Part shown: positions 59,922 to 64,000 of the stretch, piece after piece
How positions within the stretch are numbered: the stretch's first letter is position 1
Layout: each line of letters begins with the position of its first letter
DNA from: an uncultured Kordiimonas sp.
GTDB taxonomy: Bacteria; Pseudomonadota; Alphaproteobacteria; Sphingomonadales; Kordiimonadaceae
Direction of reading: 5' to 3'
Assembly: GCA_947500295.1 (NCBI GenBank)
Contig: CANMRM010000003.1
Coordinates: 62,001 to 126,000 of the forward strand
Length of the DNA: 64,000 bases
Translations under genes and position numbers: made by a program
The notes under the pieces: model-generated
What the model was told of the DNA's origin: nothing
What the model saw: only the letters and a program-made list of their open reading frames with translations
Databases searched by the model: none

Positions 59922-62015
59922 TTACTCCCCGTCGCTGAGTTTCTTGAGCGCATAAACTGCCTGCAGGGCATCTGTATAGGCGCGCTGTTTGAGGTTTGCG
60001 GCGGCGGAATGGCCACCTTCTGTGTTTTCATAGTAGATAACGGGTTTACCAAACTCCATCAAACGTGCCGTCATCTTGCGCGCGTGCCCGGGGTGCACCC
60101 TGTCGTCCTTGGTTGACGTGTAGATGAACATCTCGGGGTAATCCGTATCCGGACTGACATTTTGATAGGGCGAATAGGCGCGTATGAAGTCACGTTCTTC
60201 CGGCACATCCGGGTCTCCATATTCACCGACCCATGATGCCCCCGCGAGCAATGTGTGGTAGCGCATCATGTCCAGAAGCGGCACCGCGCAAATAACGGCG
60301 TTGAAGAGGTCCGGGCGTTGGGTCGCCATTACGCCAACCAGGAGGCCGCCATTGGACCCGCCCCGAATGCCCAGGTTTTGGGGTGACGTCAGGCCGGACG
60401 AGACAAGGTGTTCCGCAACCGCAATGAAGTCATCATAGGCTCGTTGGCGGTTCTCTTTTAAGGCAGCCTGATGCCAGCTTGGACCATATTCGCCGCCGCC
60501 CCGAATGTTGGCGATAACGTAGGCGCCGCCATTTTCAATCCACAGCTTCCCAAAACCCTGCAGATATGTCGGTGTCAGGGAAATCTCGAACCCGCCGTAG
60601 CCATAGAGCATGGTCGGCGTGCTGCCGTTCATCTCAGTGTCTGCTTTGCGGATCACGAAATAGGGCACCTGTGTGCCATCCGCGCTGACGGCAAATTTCT
60701 GCTCTGTTATCAGTCCCTCCGCTGCAAATCGGGCGGGCAGCGATTGAACGGCTTCCGGCTCGATGCCGCGCTCGACGGCATAGAGTGTGTCAGGCTGCAG
60801 GAAGCTTTCATAGTTGAAAAACGCCGCGTCCCACCAGTCGTCAACGCTGACGATATTCAGGGAGCCGTTTTCAGGGAGATCAACAGTCGTTACCTTCCAG
60901 CCTTCGTTTGAGGGTTCGGCGGTCAGCAATTTGCCTGTTACATCTTCAAGTACACTGATGAACAGACGATTTTTGCCGAGATCAACGGCATCGATGGATC
61001 CGTTATCTGCGGGTGCGTAAATGACTTTGAGGTTTGCACCTGTGGAGCCGCCAATTGCATCTGCGATATTTACGGAGACAAGCGCCCCGGCAGACAGGTC
61101 CCGGTCGCCCACGCGCCAGTCCTTTCGCAGTTGAATGATTACGTCATTACCAAAGATGCCCTTGAAATCGATGGCAAGCGGCAGGTCCAGCTGATCCATT
61201 TCTTCGTTTTCGACATCATAGATGTGAATTTTCTGTGTGAAGAAATCCGGGGACTGGATCACGCCTACATAAGTGCCATCCGGCCGGTGGCTGGCAAACG
61301 GGAAGCTGCCAACATCAGTGACGTCGCCTTCATGCACAAGCCTTTCAGAGCTGAGAGGGTATCCCCGGCGCCAGACCTTGGTTCGGTTGGCATAGCCTGA
61401 TTCAGTCATTGAACCTTCGCCAAAATCAGTACCGATCAGGACCGTGTCAGCATCGATCCAAACCACTTCCTGCTTGGCTTCTTCGGTAACAAAACCGCCG
61501 GGCGCCCAGCGTTTCATTACGGCATCAAACTCGCGGGTAACGATGGCATCGCCGCCACCGCGTGAGAGCTCAACAAGGCAGCGTCCAAAATCCGGTGGCA
61601 GGCACTTGCGACCCTTGAGGACCCAGTTTTCACCCTCTTCCTCGGCGACTGCGTCAAGGTCCATGAGGTTGACCCAGCGGGGATTGCCCGACTTGTAGGA
61701 GCGGAGGCTGGCTCGTCGCCACAAGCCACGAACGTTTTTTTCATCCTGCCAGAAATTATGAACCGATCCGCCCAATAGCCGGCCATAGGCGATTTTATCC
61801 TGCGCGTTATAGTCTCTGAGTGCGCTCTCTTTCAGGGCTTCAAAGCGCTCATCAGCCTCCAGAATACCGAGCGAATGTTTGTTGCGTTCTTCAACCCACT
61901 CCAGCGCCTGTTCGCCTTCGACTTCCTCAAGCCAGATGTAAGGATCTTCGTCCTGCGCGCCCGCTGCGCCCACTATTGCTGCACTCATAACCAGTCCTGC
62001 CAATATTTGCTTCAT
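59922..62015 (-). CDS. Secreted prolyl oligopeptidase family (S9) peptidase
   Basis: 697 residues. Signal peptide (MKQILAGLVMSAAIVGAAGA), N-terminal beta-propeller (about 30-430) and alpha/beta-hydrolase domain. Catalytic Ser in IRGGSNGGLLVG, Asp in STKDDRVHPGH, His in NTEGGHSAAANL. It cuts after proline in short peptides. Three bases separate it from the M20 gene, so one operon for peptide degradation. Confidence 0.95.
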   Translation of the reverse strand: MKQILAGLVMSAAIVGAAGAQDEDPYIWLEEVEGEQALEWVEERNKHSLGILEADERFEALKESALRDYNAQDKIAYGRLLGGSVHNFWQDEKNVRGLWRRASLRSYKSGNPRWVNLMDLDAVAEEEGENWVLKGRKCLPPDFGRCLVELSRGGGDAIVTREFDAVMKRWAPGGFVTEEAKQEVVWIDADTVLIGTDFGEGSMTESGYANRTKVWRRGYPLSSERLVHEGDVTDVGSFPFASHRPDGTYVGVIQSPDFFTQKIHIYDVENEEMDQLDLPLAIDFKGIFGNDVIIQLRKDWRVGDRDLSAGALVSVNIADAIGGSTGANLKVIYAPADNGSIDAVDLGKNRLFISVLEDVTGKLLTAEPSNEGWKVTTVDLPENGSLNIVSVDDWWDAAFFNYESFLQPDTLYAVERGIEPEAVQSLPARFAAEGLITEQKFAVSADGTQVPYFVIRKADTEMNGSTPTMLYGYGGFEISLTPTYLQGFGKLWIENGGAYVIANIRGGGEYGPSWHQAALKENRQRAYDDFIAVAEHLVSSGLTSPQNLGIRGGSNGGLLVGVMATQRPDLFNAVICAVPLLDMMRYHTLLAGASWVGEYGDPDVPEERDFIRAYSPYQNVSPDTDYPEMFIYTSTKDDRVHPGHARKMTARLMEFGKPVIYYENTEGGHSAAANLKQRAYTDALQAVYALKKLSDGE

Positions 62016-62050
62016 CGTCTTCTCCTCCGAGCCATAGTTGGTTCGACAGG

Positions 62051-62827
62051 TTAAAAATTGTCCTTGCGCTTCCTGACTTCGGCAAAAACCGCTGTGATGG
62101 GAGCGCCGATCAGGCCTACTGTCTCCTGGATGTGGTCGCTCATGGGGCGCATGAAGGGGTTGGTCGCTTTCTCGATGCCGATACTGGTCGGCACGGTCGG
62201 GATGCCGTCCGCGCGCAACCGTTCCACTTCAGCCATGCGGGCTTTAAGGTCCGGGTTTTCAGGGTCAACTGTCAGCGCAAACCTGCCGTTAGCCATAGTG
62301 TACTCATGGGCGCAGTAAACCGCCGTGTCGTCCGGCAAAGACATGAGTTTTGTCAGGCTGGACCACATCTCGTCAGGTGTGCCTTCAAACAAACGCCCGC
62401 AGCCCATGGCAAACAGCGTGTCGCCGCAGAAAAGCACTTTTTCGCCGGCGAAATGATAGGCGATGTGACCGCTGGTATGTCCAGGTACAAAAATCACGTC
62501 CGCCGCAATGTCCCCCAGGTGCACCTGATCACCTTCGCCTACGGCTATGTCAATGCCGGGAATGCGGTCACGGTCTGCGGCAGGGCCAATTATTGTAAGG
62601 CCGTAGCGTTCCTTGAGTGCGAGATTGGCACCCGTATGGTCCCAGTGGTGATGGGTGTTGAAAATGTGTGTGGGGGTCCAGCCCCGCGCATTTAGCGCCG
62701 CGACAGTATCTTCCTCAATGGCGGGGTCCACAATGGCCGTTTCGCCAGAAGTGGGATCATGAATCAGAAAAAGATAATTGTCGCTCAGTACGGGGATTTG
62801 CGCAATTTCAAGCCTGCTGTTGTTCAT
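62051..62827 (-). CDS. gloB: Hydroxyacylglutathione hydrolase (glyoxalase II)
   Basis: 258 residues, metallo-beta-lactamase fold. HxHxDH in FNTHHHWDHTGAN, VPGHTSGHIAYHF, FCGDTLFAMGCGRLFEGTP and the C-terminal glutathione-site block. It hydrolyses S-D-lactoylglutathione. The start is ATG 62827 (MNNSRLEI); a GTG five codons upstream is possible. The S9 gene lies 35 bases downstream on the same strand. Confidence 0.95.
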   Translation of the reverse strand: MNNSRLEIAQIPVLSDNYLFLIHDPTSGETAIVDPAIEEDTVAALNARGWTPTHIFNTHHHWDHTGANLALKERYGLTIIGPAADRDRIPGIDIAVGEGDQVHLGDIAADVIFVPGHTSGHIAYHFAGEKVLFCGDTLFAMGCGRLFEGTPDEMWSSLTKLMSLPDDTAVYCAHEYTMANGRFALTVDPENPDLKARMAEVERLRADGIPTVPTSIGIEKATNPFMRPMSDHIQETVGLIGAPITAVFAEVRKRKDNF

Positions 62828-62939
62828 GAATGTCACCCACACCCGGTTTTTGTCAGCTTACGGAATGGTCACTATAGCGGGCAACCAAAGCCTGATCGAG
62901 TCTCAATCAGGTGCATCCTGTAAGTGCTTGCTTTTGCCT

Positions 62940-64000
62940 TCAATTCCCGAGATTTTGAACGAGTTTATTTGACCGCTGAAAATTGACCTTGGCATCGGAA
63001 CCCGTGGCCAGCTGCCAGCCTGTTTTCTGGCTGAATAGTCCGGAAAAAGGTTTGAATTCACAGTTCTCACGAGAAGCCATGTACGCGGTCAGCAATGCAA
63101 CTTGGTCGGCATAAAACAGCTTCATCTTCCTGTTCCGGCAATAGTCGATCTGATCTGCGAGGGTGTTGGCGGTGCGCCAGGCAAACCTCAGATTGCTGGG
63201 CGTATTGGAGATAGCGAGCGAGCCGGCGGCGATGGCTTCCCACAGAAGGCGTGCAGAGGTCCATTTGTTGCTGACAAGGCGACTTGCAAGCCCGATCGCG
63301 GTGTCGCCGTCCTGCCAGATGTCGGCAATTGAGCGCTGGATAACGCCGTCAACATCACTGATTACAAGTTTGCCGTAGCGTTTCAGGTAACGCGGCATAA
63401 AGAGATACCGGGCGGCAGCACAGTAGCCGTGAAACAGGTTATTCTCTTTAAGGAACTCCGCGCATCGGTCCTCTGTGGAATTGATTTTGACATTGGCTGC
63501 AACCTCCAGCGCCTCGCGCTTTTTGTCGTGGATATGGAAGTCAACACAATGTAAATGAACAAGGCCTCCCGGGTTCCAATGCCCGAAGGATTTGAGAAAA
63601 ATCTCGGCATATTGCTCGAAATAAACTTCATCCAGCGAGATCAGCAGCGTACCCCGGCCATCCGTCGGATGATTGATTTGGTCTGTGAGGCGTTCGGCAA
63701 AAACAGCTGCAGCTTTGCCGGGTCGGTCCAACGGTGTTGAAGTGTCGGCAAACAACTCAAGGCGCTCGAATAGAACGATGAGTTTGCCGGGCAGGCGTTG
63801 TGCCTGCGCGATAAGGTCCACAGCTCCGTCTATATCGCCGCGCAGGGACGCGATGAGGCTGCGGTAAAATGCGATATTCTTGGTATCCTCACCCAGGCAG
63901 TCAGCACAGGACTGCACGATTGAATCGAACGCCTGAATGTCATCAGGATCAATTTTGTTGCGGTCAAATTTCTTGAGGAGCAGACGGTAGTTCGCAAGTA
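62940..64000 (-). CDS. TPR plus glycosyltransferase-like protein (cut by window edge)
   Basis: Frame open to base 64000, so the N-terminus is missing. About 352 residues visible. N-terminal part is helical and TPR-like (NYRLLLKKFDRNKI, RSLIASLRGDIDGAVDLI). Then a Rossmann-like domain (TLLISLDEVYFEQYAEIFLKSF; VISDVDGV with a DxD in the middle; WEAIAAGSLAISNTP), consistent with a GT-A glycosyltransferase. It could modify a surface polysaccharide or protein. Family uncertain. Confidence 0.7.
   Translation of the reverse strand, partial: LANYRLLLKKFDRNKIDPDDIQAFDSIVQSCADCLGEDTKNIAFYRSLIASLRGDIDGAVDLIAQAQRLPGKLIVLFERLELFADTSTPLDRPGKAAAVFAERLTDQINHPTDGRGTLLISLDEVYFEQYAEIFLKSFGHWNPGGLVHLHCVDFHIHDKKREALEVAANVKINSTEDRCAEFLKENNLFHGYCAAARYLFMPRYLKRYGKLVISDVDGVIQRSIADIWQDGDTAIGLASRLVSNKWTSARLLWEAIAAGSLAISNTPSNLRFAWRTANTLADQIDYCRNRKMKLFYADQVALLTAYMASRENCEFKPFSGLFSQKTGWQLATGSDAKVNFQRSNKLVQNLGN

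Overview
The window is a stretch of chromosome from a free-living, probably marine alphaproteobacterium. Pointers are the sulfate-assimilation operon cysG-DUF2849-cysI-DUF934-cysH, a TipF-like EAL protein, a CheY-like protein with an arginine-rich GPDRRR tail, a DUF1499 protein, a TIGR01459-type HAD protein, and the tadA / rluB-rsmD neighbourhood. A Kordiimonas-like organism is a reasonable guess, but it is inference only. The sequence is moderately GC-rich by eye, densely coded on both strands, and has no rRNA, tRNA, CRISPR array, insertion sequence or prophage that I could recognise.

Layout. 1-8.7 kb: start of ileS (cut by the window edge), a degenerate receiver protein, TerC, a lone periplasmic solute-binding protein, ribF, then cheY-cheZ, a HAD phosphatase and a TipF-like EAL protein (motility and cell-polarity flavour). 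8.9-13.3 kb: an AsmA-like protein, an SCP2 protein, DUF1499, a divergent metallothionein/MerR pair in which the 37-residue metallothionein is easily overlooked, a hypothetical protein, a protein with a lysine/alanine/proline histone-like tail, and a small secreted protein. 13.4-24 kb: acyl-CoA dehydrogenase, MATE exporter, a glycosyltransferase, two MAPEG proteins around an SRPBCC protein, a di-haem peroxidase lipoprotein, DUF457, and a PabB-PabC fusion.

24.3-31.5 kb is the most coherent system. DUF3450, a long TtpC/ExbB-type protein, ExbB, two ExbD, TonB and a TPR protein lie in one run, followed after a terminator by a second tonB-exbD pair that has no exbB of its own. That pair is preceded by a perfect 12-bp inverted repeat reaching into its ribosome binding site. 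Together they look like a Vibrio TonB2-type energy-coupling machine with two alternative TonB outputs.

31.5-47.8 kb: two serine beta-lactamase-fold hydrolases, succinate-semialdehyde dehydrogenase, a long patatin, rsmD-rluB, tadA, an MscS channel, a D-amino-acid transaminase, an MFS exporter, a membrane protein and an alpha/beta hydrolase that unexpectedly share the same C-terminal tail, an HNH protein, and threonine synthase. 47.9-64 kb: a secreted M14 peptidase, a solute-binding protein overlapping a LysR regulator, the cys operon, a membrane-protein/XRE/small-membrane-protein trio with promoter dyads, an M20 and an S9 peptidase, gloB, and a TPR/glycosyltransferase-like protein cut by the right edge. 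Several secreted peptidases together with a TonB machine fit a heterotroph that takes up peptides and scarce nutrients.
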